Notes: generated by a model not told the origin, from the sequence alone. Shown: positions 1 through 9,149, counted from the stretch's first letter. The stretch: DNA of 52,160 nt from Comamonadaceae bacterium G21597-S1 (GCA_027214345.1 JAPWHR010000022.1:1-52160); one strand, 5' to 3'. Numbers and translations are program-made.

Positions 1-83
1 CAACCCGTTCAGCAATCAAGGCCGTAACCAAAGCCTTGACCACTGAAGTTTGAATCAACTTGAAGATATTAGGAGACAACAAC

Positions 84-1544
84 ATGTACCCGAACAAGGT
101 CAAGGACATCTCGGATCTCAAGCTGCTGTGGCACCGCAACGAGCGGCCGATCTATTTCATCAGCGCCACCAACTTCAACCTGCTCGGCATGGACCGTTGG
201 GTCAACCGCTTCCGCTACATCAGCTATATCGACTGCTTCGACGGCCGTCATCCGAACGTCGTCGTGCCGCCGGAGGTGCCGCACGCGGAGTTCGAATCGA
301 TCGAGGACATCACGAACTACCTGCTGCAGCACAAGGAGGTGGTCGACATGATCGAGCGCCGCGGCGGCAAGCCGGTGGGCACCTTCCTGATGTTCGACGA
401 GAAGACCGAGGCACTGGCAAAGGACATCGGCCTGGACATCTGGTTCCCGCCTGCCAGGCTGCGTTCACGCTGCGACAACAAGATGGAGACGGTGCGCATC
501 GGCAACAAGGCCGGAGTGCCGTCGGTGCCCAACGCGCTGGAGAAGGTCGAGAGTTACGCAGGCCTGATGAAGACCTGCGAGCAACACGGCCTGGGCACCG
601 ACCTGGTGATCCAGTCGGCCTTCGGCGACTCCGGCCACACCACCTTCTTCATTGCCAGCGAGGACGACTTCAACAAGCACAAGGACGAGATCGTCAATGA
701 CCCCGAGGTCAAGATCATGAAGCGCATCAACTGCCGCGGCGCCACGCTCGAGGCCTGCGCCACACAGTCCGGCACGCTGGTCGGCCCGCTGCTGACCGAG
801 GTGGTGGGCGCACGCGAACTCACACCGTACAAGGGCGGCTGGTGCGGCAACGAGGTGTTCCCCGGCGCCTGGCCGGAAAACGTGCGGCTCAAGGCGCGCG
901 CCATGGCCGAGGCCTTCGGAAACCAGTTGCTCGAAGAAGGCTACCGCGGTTATTTCGACGTCGACTTTCTGATCGACCAGGACAACGGCGAGGTCTACCT
1001 GGGCGAGCTCAATCCGCGCATCTGCGGCGCCAGCCCGATGACCAACCATGCGGCCTTCGCGTACGCCGACGCGCCGCTGTTCCTGTTCCACTTGCTGGAG
1101 TTCTCGGGCGTGCCGTTCGATCTGAACGTGCGCGAGATCAACGACCGCTGGGCCCAGCCGCACTTCATCGACTCGTGGTCGCAGGTGGTCATCAAATATA
1201 CCGAGGACAAGGTCGACCAGGTCACGCACGCGCCGGCCACCGGCATCTACAAGATGGCCGAGGACGGCACCGTCGGATACCAGCGCTTCGACTACGAGCG
1301 TCGCGCCATCGACAGCGAACGCGAGGCCTTCTTCATGCGTATCACCGGCCCGGGCGACTACCGCTATGAAGGCGCCGACCTGGGCATCCTGATCACGCGC
1401 GGGCGCTCGATGGGCGACAATTTCAAGCTCAACGTGCGGGCCCGCGACTGGATCCGCGGCATCCAGAAACACTATGCCGGCAAACCCATCGTGACCACGG
1501 CCCACGCGGCGGCGCCGGAACCGGGGTCCTTCAAGATTCTCTGA
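84..1544 (+). CDS. ATP-grasp domain ligase (biotin-carboxylase-like), substrate unknown
   Basis: The 486-residue protein has an ATP-grasp C-terminal half. The strongest mark is the metal-binding strand ending in ELNPR at residues 308-312, preceded by YFDVDFLID. A QSAFGDSGHTTFF segment near residue 177 fits the nucleotide-binding part. Proteins of this fold activate a carboxylate as an acyl phosphate and join it to an amine, thiol or other nucleophile. The biotin-carboxylase resemblance is to the ATP-grasp core only, and no biotin carrier gene is nearby. An in-frame TTG lies at 60, but ATG at 84 follows AGGAG at 71-75 and is preferred. The stop is 10 bp before the C45 hydrolase gene, so the two are probably co-transcribed. 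Substrate and product are not deducible here. Confidence 0.85.
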   Translation: MYPNKVKDISDLKLLWHRNERPIYFISATNFNLLGMDRWVNRFRYISYIDCFDGRHPNVVVPPEVPHAEFESIEDITNYLLQHKEVVDMIERRGGKPVGTFLMFDEKTEALAKDIGLDIWFPPARLRSRCDNKMETVRIGNKAGVPSVPNALEKVESYAGLMKTCEQHGLGTDLVIQSAFGDSGHTTFFIASEDDFNKHKDEIVNDPEVKIMKRINCRGATLEACATQSGTLVGPLLTEVVGARELTPYKGGWCGNEVFPGAWPENVRLKARAMAEAFGNQLLEEGYRGYFDVDFLIDQDNGEVYLGELNPRICGASPMTNHAAFAYADAPLFLFHLLEFSGVPFDLNVREINDRWAQPHFIDSWSQVVIKYTEDKVDQVTHAPATGIYKMAEDGTVGYQRFDYERRAIDSEREAFFMRITGPGDYRYEGADLGILITRGRSMGDNFKLNVRARDWIRGIQKHYAGKPIVTTAHAAAPEPGSFKIL

Positions 1545-1554
1545 ACCGCGAGCC

Positions 1555-2556
1555 ATGCATCCGATCCAGGTCGACTTCCATACGCTGATCGAGGACCAGC
1601 CCGGCTCGCTCTGGCAGGCGCAATTCGAGCGCCTGTGGCCGGCGTATCGGTCCTGGTTCCTGCGCAGCGGCATGGTCGATCGGCCCGGCTACCTGGAGAG
1701 CCGGCGCGCCATGCGCGAGCACATGCCCGAACTGGTGCCGGCATGGGAGCAACTGGTCGAGCTGGCCGGCGGCGGCGACGTCGAGGCGCGTTTCCTGTCG
1801 CTGTGGTGCCCGCCGCCGTATATCGCGGGGTGTTCGCAGGCGGTCTGGATCGACCGCCAGGGCGATGGCGAGCCGGTGCTGCTGCGCAATTACGACTTCG
1901 CGCCGGGCCTGCTCGAGGGCAGCTGGCTGGCGACGCGCTGGAATGGCGCGAACCGGGTGGCCGCACTGGGCGACTGCCTCTGGGGTGCACTCGACGGCAT
2001 GAACGAGGCCGGCCTGGCGGCCTGCCTGTCGTTCGGCGGGCGGACGGTCTCGGGCACCGGATTCGGCATCCCGCTCGTGTTGCGTTACCTGCTGGAGGTG
2101 GCACAGGACACGCACCATGCCGTGCAATTGCTGCAACGGGTGCCGGTGAGCATGTGTTACACGGTCACGCTGCTCGACGCCGGCGGGCGCTGGGCAACGG
2201 TCTTCGTCGCGCCCGACCGGCCGACCGAAGTCACGCGCCGCCAGGTGGTGACCAACTTCCAGCATGGCGTGGAATGGGAACAACACGCTCGCGCCACCCA
2301 CGCCGAAGAACGCCTGGCCTGCCTGCAGGCCCAGGTCGACGGACCGGGGTCGGCGGACGATGCGATCGCGGCATTGCTGCGGCCGCCGTTGTACCAGTCG
2401 TCCTGGTTGCGCGGCTACGGCACCCTCTACAGTGCGGCCTACCGGCCGCGCAGCGGCGCCATCACGCTGCTGTGGCCGGGTGAGCAATGGTCACAGACGG
2501 TCGCGGATTTCGCCGAAGGCGAGCGCAGAATCGTCTATCGCCCGACGGCTCCATAG
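1555..2556 (+). CDS. C45-family (acyl-CoA:6-APA acyltransferase-like) Ntn hydrolase
   Basis: A 333-residue protein with the layout of the C45/acyltransferase Ntn-hydrolase family. A helical N-terminal part of about 92 residues is followed by Gly92-Cys93 in the context AGCSQAVW, then a beta-rich part beginning with VLLRNYDF. In characterised relatives the bond before this cysteine is cut autocatalytically and the freed Cys is the nucleophile for amide hydrolysis or acyl transfer. This is family knowledge, not shown here. The GC pair sits at nearly the same distance from the N-terminus as in penicillin acyltransferase. There is no signal peptide, so it is probably cytoplasmic. It starts 10 bp after the ATP-grasp gene, so one enzyme may form an amide and the other cut or transfer it (inference). 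Confidence 0.8.
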   Translation: MHPIQVDFHTLIEDQPGSLWQAQFERLWPAYRSWFLRSGMVDRPGYLESRRAMREHMPELVPAWEQLVELAGGGDVEARFLSLWCPPPYIAGCSQAVWIDRQGDGEPVLLRNYDFAPGLLEGSWLATRWNGANRVAALGDCLWGALDGMNEAGLAACLSFGGRTVSGTGFGIPLVLRYLLEVAQDTHHAVQLLQRVPVSMCYTVTLLDAGGRWATVFVAPDRPTEVTRRQVVTNFQHGVEWEQHARATHAEERLACLQAQVDGPGSADDAIAALLRPPLYQSSWLRGYGTLYSAAYRPRSGAITLLWPGEQWSQTVADFAEGERRIVYRPTAP

Positions 2557-2585
2557 AATCGAACCAAACCAACAGGAACTGGCAC

Positions 2586-3860
2586 ATGTCCAACGCCTCC
2601 CCTCCGTCCCGACAGGCGGCCACCACGCCGGCCGACTCCGATCCGGCCGAGCACATCTCGATCGCCCGCCAGGCCATCGTCGACGACAAAGGCAAGGTGT
2701 ACGGGTACGAGCTTTTCGACCGCACGCGCCGCTTCAGCGAACACGATGCATCGAGCGACGCGCAGATGCTGTTCAACGTGTTGTCGCAGGCCGACACCGC
2801 GACGCTGATGGGCAAGCGCACGATGTTCGTCAACTGCGCCCATGAGAGCCTGAACAGCGAACACCTCGAACTGGTCAAGCCCGAGCGCATCGTGCTCGAA
2901 GTGCCGCCGGTGAAAGGCAACGACCCGGCCGTCATCGCGGCGGCCGTGCCGGCCCTGACCGATGCCCATGCGCATGGATTCAAGCTCGCGTTCAACAACA
3001 CGGTGCTGACACCGGCGTACGAGCAGTGGCTGCCGCTGGCGTCGTACATCAAGATCGACCTGCTCACGCTCAAGGCCGACCTGGTCGCGCACGTGATCCG
3101 GCTGGCGCAGAAGAAAAAACCCGATGCCCCCGTCATCGTCGAGAAGGTCGAGACGGCCGAACAGCACAAACTGGTGGCATCACTGGGCGTGAAGTTGTTC
3201 CAGGGCTACTGGTATTCCAAACCGGTGGTCGAGACCAGCCAGAACATCCGGCCGGCCCATGCGGTCATCATCCAGCTGATCAACGCGGTGCGCAAGGGCG
3301 CGCCGACGGAGCAGATCGAGGAGGTGCTCAAGCGCGACGCCACCTTGTCGTTCAACCTGCTGCGTTACATCAACTCGTCCGGCTTCGGCCTGTCCACCGA
3401 GATCACGTCGTTCCGCCACGCCGTGATGATCCTCGGGCTCAAGAAGCTGTTCCGCTGGGCCGCGTTGTTGCTGACCATGTCGCGCGAAGGCGGTGCACCA
3501 CCGGCCGTGGGCCAGATGGCGATCGTGCGTGGCCGGCTGATGGAATTGCTGGCCGCCGAACTGCTGCCGCCGGAAGAATGCGACAACGCCTTCGTCACCG
3601 GCGTGTTCTCGCTGCTCGACACCATGCTGGGTATCCCGATGGAAAAAGCCATCGGCGCCGTGTCGCTCCCCGATGCGATCACCGACGCACTGCTGCACAA
3701 CAAGGGGCAGATGGCGCCCATCCTGGCGCTGACCGTGGCCTGCGAACAGGCCGACGACGCCAACTTCGCGCGCCTGGCCAACGAGTTGGTGCTGAGCAAC
3801 CACCAGATCAACTGGGCCCACCTGCAAGCGCTGGCCTGGGCGGAGACACTGGGCGCCTGA
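2586..3860 (+). CDS. EAL-HDOD domain signalling protein with degenerate EAL
   Basis: A 424-residue protein. Residues about 25-220 resemble an EAL domain, opening with IARQAIVDDKGKVYGYELFDR. The signature position reads YEL instead of EAL, and the later ExLE-type motif reads EVPP, so c-di-GMP hydrolysis is unlikely. Residues about 220-424 are an HDOD domain, recognised from the LLRYINSSGFG and ITSFRHAVMILG segments. EAL-HDOD proteins of this kind act as regulatory or c-di-GMP-binding proteins in motility and surface behaviour (family knowledge). ATG 2586 was chosen because AGGA at 2573-2576 precedes it by about 9 bp. An upstream in-frame start would overlap the C45 gene. It lies 29 bp after that gene and may be co-transcribed. 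Confidence 0.85.
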   Translation: MSNASPPSRQAATTPADSDPAEHISIARQAIVDDKGKVYGYELFDRTRRFSEHDASSDAQMLFNVLSQADTATLMGKRTMFVNCAHESLNSEHLELVKPERIVLEVPPVKGNDPAVIAAAVPALTDAHAHGFKLAFNNTVLTPAYEQWLPLASYIKIDLLTLKADLVAHVIRLAQKKKPDAPVIVEKVETAEQHKLVASLGVKLFQGYWYSKPVVETSQNIRPAHAVIIQLINAVRKGAPTEQIEEVLKRDATLSFNLLRYINSSGFGLSTEITSFRHAVMILGLKKLFRWAALLLTMSREGGAPPAVGQMAIVRGRLMELLAAELLPPEECDNAFVTGVFSLLDTMLGIPMEKAIGAVSLPDAITDALLHNKGQMAPILALTVACEQADDANFARLANELVLSNHQINWAHLQALAWAETLGA

Positions 3861-3866
3861 GATAAA

Positions 3867-4130
3867 GACGCCCCCCGTCTGTCCGGTCGCACTGCGTGTC
3901 GACCGTCCGAACCCCCCACTGGGGGGCAGGCCGGCCGCTTCGGAGCGGCCGGGCGCGGCGGCCACTGGTGGTTGGACGCCCCCCGTCTGTCCGGTTTCAC
4001 TTCGTGTAAACCGTCCGAACCCCCCACTGGGGGGCGGGCCGGCCGCTTCGGAGCGGCCGGGCGCGGCGGCCACTGGATGAAGGACGCCCCCTGTCTGTCC
4101 GGTTTCACTGCGTGTCGACCGGCCGAGTCG
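3867..4130. repeat. Tandem 108-bp hairpin-bearing repeats (2 full copies, 1 partial)
   Basis: Two nearly identical 108-bp units (3867-3974 and 3975-4082) are followed by the first ~48 bp of a third (4083-4130). Each full unit contains two strong stems. One is a six-C/six-G hairpin with a three-base loop. The other is a 9-bp GC-rich stem (CCGGCCGCT paired with AGCGGCCGG) closed by TCGG. The unit also has a conserved GTCTGTCCGGT lead. The array lies between convergent genes (ends at 3860 and 4291), so it may end transcription from either side or be a mobile REP-like element. The gap 3861-4290 holds no recognisable gene, and the remainder to 4290 shows nothing else. Confidence 0.85.
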
Positions 4131-4290
4131 TGGCGCTGCCAGAGGCAGGCGCCCCTGCGGCCTGGCAAAGCCAGTTCCGTGGGGGCCTGGGCTGGCCGGC
4201 TCCGCGGCCGCTTGACCTTGCATGCCCCTTGGGTGGCGGGCAGCGCCGTCGAAAACTGATACCGTTGGCACGCGACCGCGCCTTGCGCGT

Positions 4291-6480
4291 TCAACCCGGC
4301 TGCGGCGCGTCCGGCAGCGGACGCATGTGCCAGGCCACCAGTGCCAGCACCACCGGCACGCCGATGGCCGACATCACCGGGTTGGCGAAGATCAGCGACA
4401 ACGAGAACACGTTGAACAGTACGAACACCGGCTTGCCGATCGGCCGGGCGAGGTAGCCGGTATACGCCGCGCCCAGGCCGATGATGGCGACGGTGATCGA
4501 GATGATCGCGACGATGAAGGCCGACCAGCTGAAGTTGATCAGCAGCAGCGACGGCGTGTAGACGAAGGCGAACGGCACCAGCGCCTTGCCCATCGACAGG
4601 CGGAACGCCGTCATGCCGGTTCGCATGGGTTCGCTGCGTGCAATACCCGCGGCCGCGAACGCGGCCAGCGCCACCGGTGGCGTGACGTCGGCGAGCACGC
4701 CGAAATAGAACACAAAGAAATGGGTTGCCAGCTGCGGCACGCCGAGCTGCTCGAGCGCCGGCGCGACGATGGCGGCCAGGATGATGTAGGTCGGCGTGGT
4801 CGGCACGCCCGAACCCATGATGATGCAGGCGCCAGCGGTGAACAACAGGCCGAACAGGATGGTGACCTGCTTGAGGTCGAGCAGCTGGAAGCTGTCCAGC
4901 GCCACCACGCCCTGGGCGACGATTCCCGACAAGTCCAGGATCCAGGCCGAGAACTTGAAGCCCATGCCGGTCAACGTCGTGATGCCCAGCACGAAACCCA
5001 CGCAGGCGCAAGCCGCGCCGATGGCCAGCGCCGCCTTGGCGCCCATCTCGAAGCCCTGCACCAGCGCGCGCGGCCCGACCGTCATGCCGGCCATGCGCTG
5101 GCCGTAGGAACCCAGCAGTTTCGGTATCCATGAACAGGCCACGGTGAGCGTGATGCCCCAGAACGCGGCCAGGAACGGCGTGTATTGCATCAGCAGCAGC
5201 GTGACCATCACGACCAGCGGAATGAACAGGTGCCAGGAACTGCGCAGCACCAGGCCCAGCGACGGGATCTCGGACGGATCCATGCCGGTGAGCTTGAGCC
5301 GCTTGGCCTCCAGGTGCACCATGTACAGGATGGCAAAGTAGTGCAGTGCGGCCGGCACGATGGCCACCAGGATCAGCTGGTTGTACGGAATGCCCAGCGT
5401 CTCGGCCATGATGAAGGCCGCCGCGCCCATGATGGGCGGCGTGATCTGGCCGCCACACGAGGCCGATGCCTCGACGGCCCCGGCGAAACGCGGCGCGAAG
5501 CCGACTTTCTTCATCAGCGGGATGGTCATCACGCCGGTGGTCACGGTGTTGGCGATCGGCGAGCCGGAGATCATGCCGAACAGGCCGGACGAGACCACGC
5601 TGACCTTGGCCGGCCCGCCCGAAAAACGGCCGGCGGCGATGGTGGCCAGGTTCACGAACAGCTGGCCCAGGCCGGTGAGCTGGGCCATGATGCCGAACAA
5701 CACGAAATGGAACACGAAGGTGGCCACCACGCCCACCGGAATGCCGTAGATGCCTTCCGTGCCCTTGTACAGGTGGGCCACGACGCGCGACACGCTGTAG
5801 CCGCGGTGCGCCAGGCCTCCGGGCAGGTAGGGGCCGAACAGGCCGTACAACACGGTACCGATGGCCAGCAGCGGCAGGAAGATGCCCATGGTGCGGCGCG
5901 TGGCCTCGATCACCATCGCGATCGCGATCACGCCGACCATCAGGTCGATCGGCGTGTGTTCGCCGGGACGCTGGATGAAGATCTCGTTGAAGAACACCAG
6001 CAGGTACAGCGAAAAGCCGGACGCCAGCGCAGCGAAGATCCAGTCGCGCAGCGGGATGCGGGTGTGGCTGCCGTCATAGGCCTTGAACGGCAGGGACAGG
6101 CCGGCCACGGACAGCAGCACCGCGATGAAGGTGGCCTTGGCGCCCATCGGAACCGGGTCCGAGAACGAATCGAGCAGGCCGAAACCCATCATCAGGTAAA
6201 ACGCCACCAGGCCGATGGACACGGTCCACTCCCAGTGTCCGCCCATGCGCTTCTGGCGTGGAAACACCAGGAAACACAGGCCGAGCACCACCGACAGGTG
6301 GATGGCGCGGTGTGCGATCTCGTTCTCGAGCCCGAAACCCGCTGTGTAGTAGTGCCAGGCCGACAGGCCGACCGTGACCACGGTCACGAACAGCGCGGCC
6401 ATGCCGGCCAGCCTGCGGAAGGTCGACTCGGGGTCGAACTGCTCGATCAGGCGATCAATTTCCTGCTGGGAGGCGCTCAT
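4291..6480 (-). CDS. TRAP transporter fused permease (4TM/12TM, TAXI type)
   Basis: A 729-residue membrane protein combining the small (DctQ-like, N-terminal) and large (DctM-like, C-terminal) permease parts of a tripartite ATP-independent periplasmic transporter in one chain, as is usual for TAXI-family systems. Many hydrophobic segments are visible. The conserved GLFGMISGSPIANTVTTG and SCGGQITPPIMGAAAF stretches mark the two halves of the DctM transport core. Uptake is driven by an ion gradient, with the substrate delivered by the periplasmic binding protein encoded at 6981-7952. The gene is last in a three-gene operon, 18 bp after the DUF1850 gene. The substrate is unknown. TAXI systems are reported for glutamate-like or other carboxylate compounds. 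Confidence 0.92.
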   Translation of the reverse strand: MSASQQEIDRLIEQFDPESTFRRLAGMAALFVTVVTVGLSAWHYYTAGFGLENEIAHRAIHLSVVLGLCFLVFPRQKRMGGHWEWTVSIGLVAFYLMMGFGLLDSFSDPVPMGAKATFIAVLLSVAGLSLPFKAYDGSHTRIPLRDWIFAALASGFSLYLLVFFNEIFIQRPGEHTPIDLMVGVIAIAMVIEATRRTMGIFLPLLAIGTVLYGLFGPYLPGGLAHRGYSVSRVVAHLYKGTEGIYGIPVGVVATFVFHFVLFGIMAQLTGLGQLFVNLATIAAGRFSGGPAKVSVVSSGLFGMISGSPIANTVTTGVMTIPLMKKVGFAPRFAGAVEASASCGGQITPPIMGAAAFIMAETLGIPYNQLILVAIVPAALHYFAILYMVHLEAKRLKLTGMDPSEIPSLGLVLRSSWHLFIPLVVMVTLLLMQYTPFLAAFWGITLTVACSWIPKLLGSYGQRMAGMTVGPRALVQGFEMGAKAALAIGAACACVGFVLGITTLTGMGFKFSAWILDLSGIVAQGVVALDSFQLLDLKQVTILFGLLFTAGACIIMGSGVPTTPTYIILAAIVAPALEQLGVPQLATHFFVFYFGVLADVTPPVALAAFAAAGIARSEPMRTGMTAFRLSMGKALVPFAFVYTPSLLLINFSWSAFIVAIISITVAIIGLGAAYTGYLARPIGKPVFVLFNVFSLSLIFANPVMSAIGVPVVLALVAWHMRPLPDAPQPG

Positions 6481-6498
6481 GGGATTCCAGTGCTTGTG

Positions 6499-6984
6499 TC
6501 AGGGGGTCGGGCAATCGCGGGCCCGAAATTCTATCGATCGTTGACTCAACGAGCCGAGCAGCAACGCCGGCTGCTCGCCGACGGACACGCGCATCGACTG
6601 CGAGGGCAGAGGCAATACGACCAGCGGGTGCACGACCCGGTCCAGGTGCAGGCGCCAGCCATCGCCGTCGCGCACCAAGGTCTCGCCCGGGCCAGCCGCA
6701 TTCGGCAGGCCGTAACCATCACCCTCGAAGTGTTCCTGCACCATGTGGGCGCGCCACTGGCCCGCATGCGGCCGCCATTCGTAGTGGTCGACCACCGGCG
6801 TACCGAGCACGGAATGCGTGAACGCGATCCGTGCCGCGGGACGATGGGGATCGAGTGCCAAGCGTGCCAACGGGCGTCCGCTGCGGTGCTCGGTCAGCAC
6901 CAGTTCGCATCCGACGGCGGCCGGAACGGCCAGTGGGAACAGCAGCGCAGCCGCCATCACGGCGGCACGCTGCCGCAGCGTCAC
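6499..6984 (-). CDS. DUF1850 domain protein of a TRAP-TAXI operon
   Basis: A 161-residue protein with a hydrophobic, signal-peptide-like N-terminus (MAAALLFPLAVPAAVG) followed by a small exported domain. DUF1850 proteins are repeatedly encoded between the binding protein and permease of TAXI-TRAP systems, as here. Their exact role is not established, and an accessory function in periplasmic transport or assembly is inferred. The GTG start at 6984 overlaps the stop codon of the binding-protein gene by two bases, implying translational coupling. An ATG nine codons further in is an alternative start that would leave a cleaner signal peptide. Confidence 0.75.
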   Translation of the reverse strand: MTLRQRAAVMAAALLFPLAVPAAVGCELVLTEHRSGRPLARLALDPHRPAARIAFTHSVLGTPVVDHYEWRPHAGQWRAHMVQEHFEGDGYGLPNAAGPGETLVRDGDGWRLHLDRVVHPLVVLPLPSQSMRVSVGEQPALLLGSLSQRSIEFRARDCPTP

Positions 6985-7952
6985 TTGACGAGGCCTTTTT
7001 CCTTGAAGTACTTCAGCGCACCCGGGTGGATCGGAGCCGTGCCGACGGCCGTGGCGGTTTCCAGGCTGATGTTCTTGCCCTGCACGTGCACCTGGCCCAT
7101 GATGGCGATGTTTTCGTACAAGGCCTTCGTGACCTCGTAGGCGATGGCGTCGGACACGCCGTCGTGCGTGGTCCAGACCGCCATCACGGCCAGCGTGTCG
7201 ACCGGCGCCGTCTGGCCCTTGTAGCTGTTGGCCGGCATCTTCACCCGGGTGTAGTACGGCTGCTGTTTGAGCAGTTCGCCGATCTCGGCGCCCGACAGCG
7301 GGATCACCTTGAGGTCGTGGCTCTGTGCGAAGTCGGTCACGGCGGCCGTCGGCACGCCGGCGGTGATCAGCGTGGCGTCGAGGTTGCCGTCCTTGATCTT
7401 GTCGACCGCCTGTGTGAACGAGGACAGGTCTTCCTTGATGTCGGAGCGCTTCATGCCATAGACCGTCAGCAGGTCGGTCAGCAGCTGGTACTGGCCGGAA
7501 CCGGGCGAGCCCGACGAGATGCTCTTGCCCTTGAGGTCCTTGACGCTGTTGATGCCGCGGTCGGCACGGGTGATCAGCTGCACCGTCTCGGGGTACAAGG
7601 CGCCGAGCGCGCGCAGGTTCTTGATCGGCGCGCCGTTGAACTGGCCCTTGCCGTTGTAGGCCGCGTCCAGGATGTCGGCGGCGACAAACGCCGACTCGAT
7701 GTCCTTGTTGCCGAGCAGCTTGGCATTGGCCACCGATGCACCGGCCGCTTCCGCGGTTGCGGTGATCTTCTTGCCGTCGACGACCGCCTTGTTGGAGATC
7801 AGCTGGGCCAGCATGCCGCCCAGGGGGTAGTAGGTGCCGCCGGTGCCGCCGGTGGCGACACCAAAAAAGATGCGCTGCTGCGCAATGGCTGCGCCGGAGA
7901 CGGTCACGGCCGCGGCGACCAGGGCCAGTGCGAGTCTGCGATTGAGTTTCAT
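6981..7952 (-). CDS. TAXI-family TRAP transporter substrate-binding protein
   Basis: A 323-residue periplasmic solute receptor. The start MKLNRRLALALVAAA is a classic signal peptide ending near AIAQ. It is followed by FFGVATGGTGGTYYPLGG, the N-terminal substrate-pocket segment typical of TAXI receptors (TRAP-associated extracytoplasmic immunogenic proteins). The length matches the family. The ORF is open 48 codons further upstream, but ATG 7952 gives the signal peptide directly at the N-terminus and has an AAGG-like ribosome site. It is first in the operon and divergent from the LysR gene starting 198 bp away. Confidence 0.92.
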   Translation of the reverse strand: MKLNRRLALALVAAAVTVSGAAIAQQRIFFGVATGGTGGTYYPLGGMLAQLISNKAVVDGKKITATAEAAGASVANAKLLGNKDIESAFVAADILDAAYNGKGQFNGAPIKNLRALGALYPETVQLITRADRGINSVKDLKGKSISSGSPGSGQYQLLTDLLTVYGMKRSDIKEDLSSFTQAVDKIKDGNLDATLITAGVPTAAVTDFAQSHDLKVIPLSGAEIGELLKQQPYYTRVKMPANSYKGQTAPVDTLAVMAVWTTHDGVSDAIAYEVTKALYENIAIMGQVHVQGKNISLETATAVGTAPIHPGALKYFKEKGLVK

Positions 7953-8150
7953 GGTGATGCCTTTTTGAACTGTTGAACCGGTAATGATATCGATGCGCAC
8001 CAATGTCGTGCATCGGTGTTTGCCCGCAATCCATATGCATGGGTCATTGCGCCACGCAATTTTGGGGCCAGCCCGCAAGCCGGATGGCGCCATCACGCGC
8101 GTTGATGGTTTGCATCAGGAATCCGAGAACAGATCAGGCACACTCGGCCG

Positions 8151-9149
8151 ATGAACAAGCATGGCGCCCCGCGTGAACTGCCTCCGGCCTGGGAACAACT
8201 GAGCAGCTGGATCGCCGTGGTGGAAACCGGCTCGGTCTCGTCGGCCGCGGCGCGACTGGGCATTTCGCAGGCCGGCGTGTCGCAACATGTCCGCCAGCTG
8301 GAACAGAAGTTCGACACCCCTTTGCTGGACCGCTCGACCCGCCCTGCCCGAGCCACGGCGTCCGGCCAGCGGCTGTATGAACATGCCCTCGTCTTGCGGG
8401 GCCAGGCCGAGCAGATGGCCGAGGGCGTGCGCGCGCTCAGCCGCGCGAAGCGGGCGCTGGTGCGCATGGGCTGCGTGGACTCGTTTGCCGCCACCATCGG
8501 CCCGCAGTTGGTACGCGGACTGCTGGGACGCATGCACCGGGTGCGCATGTGCTCGGGCCTGTCGCCCGACCTGCTGGCCCAGTTCCAGAACCATCAGCTT
8601 GACCTGCTGATGACCACCGCCGCGCCGGCACACGAACCCGGCATCGCGCAGCTGCCGCTGTTCACCGAGCAATACGTCGTTGCGCTGCCGGCAGACCATG
8701 CCGTGGACCCGTCCAAGTCCTTGCAGGCGCTGAGTCGCGGCTTGCCGTTCATGAACTACAGCCTGCGGTCGCAGATCGGCAGGCAGATCGAGGCCTACCT
8801 GCACGGCCTGCATCCTGGCATCGAATCGGCGTTCGAGTTCGATGCCACCGACCCGTTGCTGGCGCTGGTGCGCGAAGGCCTGGGTTTTGCGCTCACGACC
8901 CCGCTGTGCCTGTGGCAGTCGCGTTACCACGCCGGCGCCGTGCGGATACTGCCGCTGTCGGCGTTCCAGCACCAGGGGCGTTCCTGCCCGCCGCTGATGC
9001 GGCGCTTTTCCCTGGTGCATCGGGAAGCGGAAATGGGCAGCCTGCCGCGCGAAGTCGCCGATCTGGTGCGCATCGTGGTGCGCGAGCTGCAGCGGGACAT
9101 CGGGGCGGCGCTGGCACTTCCCGCCGGCGCCCTGGCGATCGACGACTGA
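8151..9149 (+). CDS. LysR-family transcriptional regulator
   Basis: A 332-residue regulator. Residues about 14-72 form the winged helix-turn-helix (VETGSVSSAAARLGISQAGVSQ, then LEQKFDTPLLDR). The rest is a periplasmic-binding-like effector domain. It is transcribed away from the TAXI-TRAP operon, with 198 bp between the two start codons. This divergent arrangement is usual for a LysR protein that controls its neighbour, so regulation of the transporter is the most likely job (inference). The FAD oxidoreductase gene begins 126 bp downstream on the same strand and could be part of the same function. The effector is unknown. Confidence 0.9.
   Translation: MNKHGAPRELPPAWEQLSSWIAVVETGSVSSAAARLGISQAGVSQHVRQLEQKFDTPLLDRSTRPARATASGQRLYEHALVLRGQAEQMAEGVRALSRAKRALVRMGCVDSFAATIGPQLVRGLLGRMHRVRMCSGLSPDLLAQFQNHQLDLLMTTAAPAHEPGIAQLPLFTEQYVVALPADHAVDPSKSLQALSRGLPFMNYSLRSQIGRQIEAYLHGLHPGIESAFEFDATDPLLALVREGLGFALTTPLCLWQSRYHAGAVRILPLSAFQHQGRSCPPLMRRFSLVHREAEMGSLPREVADLVRIVVRELQRDIGAALALPAGALAIDD

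Noticed and set aside
3-53. Possible C-terminal end of an upstream gene
   Set aside because: One frame is open from the window edge to a stop at 51-53, but another short frame is equally open and 17 codons are not enough to choose.
60-83. TTG start for the ATP-grasp gene
   Set aside because: The ribosome site AGGAG at 71-75 lies inside that extension and points to ATG 84.
5185-7140. Long open frame on the plus strand (651 codons)
   Set aside because: It is antisense to the TRAP genes. Its composition (His, Gln, Arg and Asp rich) is that of a shadow frame in G+C-rich DNA.
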